Of a stretch of 64,000 bases of DNA, positions 63,877 to 64,000 are shown piece by piece. Source of the DNA: Corynebacterium fournieri. GTDB lineage: Bacteria; Actinomycetota; Actinomycetes; Mycobacteriales; Mycobacteriaceae. Where the stretch lies: positions 2,046,001 through 2,110,000 of the forward strand of contig NZ_CP047210.1 in the NCBI RefSeq assembly GCF_030408775.1. The letters run 5' to 3'. The translations under genes and the position numbers were made by a program. Under the pieces are notes generated by a model that was given only the letters and a program-made list of their open reading frames with translations, was not told where the DNA came from and did not search any database. Within the stretch, counting starts at the first letter, position 1. Each line of letters opens with the position of its first letter.

Positions 63877-64000
63877 GCGTTTCCGCACCTCCCAGGGTGG
63901 TGACGGAAACGTCGCGGGTGAGTCCCACGCGCCCGCAAAAGTTCTCGTCGTGGCTGACCAAGATGATGGCACCTGCGTAAGCCTCCAAGGTTGAAACGAG
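63872..64000 (-). CDS. ABC-F family ATPase, C-terminal end only
   Basis: The 42 visible residues read AGAIILVSHDENFCGRVG, the H-loop segment that follows Walker B in ABC-F proteins, and then the usual short C-terminus. ABC-F proteins act on the ribosome as translation factors or give resistance to ribosome-targeting drugs. The rest of the gene lies beyond base 64000. Confidence 0.75.
   Translation of the reverse strand, partial: LVSTLEAYAGAIILVSHDENFCGRVGLTRDVSVTTLGGAETP

Overview
The window is a stretch of high-GC actinobacterial chromosome whose gene order matches the ackA-to-alaT part of Corynebacterium glutamicum: ackA-pta, purT, purA, fda, spoU/pyrE, sseA, clpB, the hspR-dnaJ-grpE-dnaK group, ald, adhA, the cysZYNDHXI/fpr2 sulfate cluster, alaT. 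The regulatory sites point the same way: GlxR-, McbR-, HspR (HAIR)- and SigH-type sequences, and many genes whose -10 element ends 6-8 nt before the start codon. The species cannot be named from the sequence alone.

Layout. 1-5620: two exported proteins on the minus strand, a 1205-residue Rib-like surface protein and a metzincin protease whose start codon lies 6 nt after it. 5950-21876: central metabolism (ackA, pta, purT, purA, fda, pyrE, adhA) mixed with poorly known genes (PRC-barrel/DUF2382 stress protein, FUSC-like membrane protein, GH76-like mannanase, a rhodanese without its cysteine). 22035-29805: panB and panC in convergent orientation, clpB with a SigH-type promoter and HAIR-like sites, a GltS-like carrier, a flavohaemoprotein-like protein without haem histidine, and a nitrilase-family amidohydrolase. 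29897-31308: a small helical protein translationally coupled to a WXG100-like/DUF1023 hydrolase. 31362-42987: pyruvate:quinone oxidoreductase, chaperone genes with their repressor HspR, aldehyde dehydrogenase, an AI-2E-family protein, a DJ-1/PfpI protein and a nucleosidase.

42994-51137: assimilatory sulfate reduction. Sulfate enters through CysZ, is activated by CysDN, reduced by CysH and CysI, with CysY supplying sirohaem, CysX as a small metal-ribbon protein and Fpr2 as the electron source. A McbR-type operator lies between cysI and fpr2. 51157-56997: hydrolase, NarL-type sensor kinase and regulator, ABC transporter and DUF418 protein, with a palindrome just before the ABC genes. 57103-60770: heterodimeric ABC exporter. 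60791-62950: small acidic protein, DUF1707 protein, AlaT.

The least ordinary part is the right end. The last 106 bp of alaT recur 925 bp downstream with two differences, both synonymous. The downstream copy abuts an ABC-F gene whose stop codon overlaps the duplicated alaT stop. The segment in between holds a Fic-like C-terminal remnant and a two-gene micro-operon: a 37-residue precursor with a signal peptide (predicted mature tail of seven residues) and a 62-residue two-helix membrane protein. This looks like a small insertion at the 3' end of alaT and is the best candidate for something undescribed.
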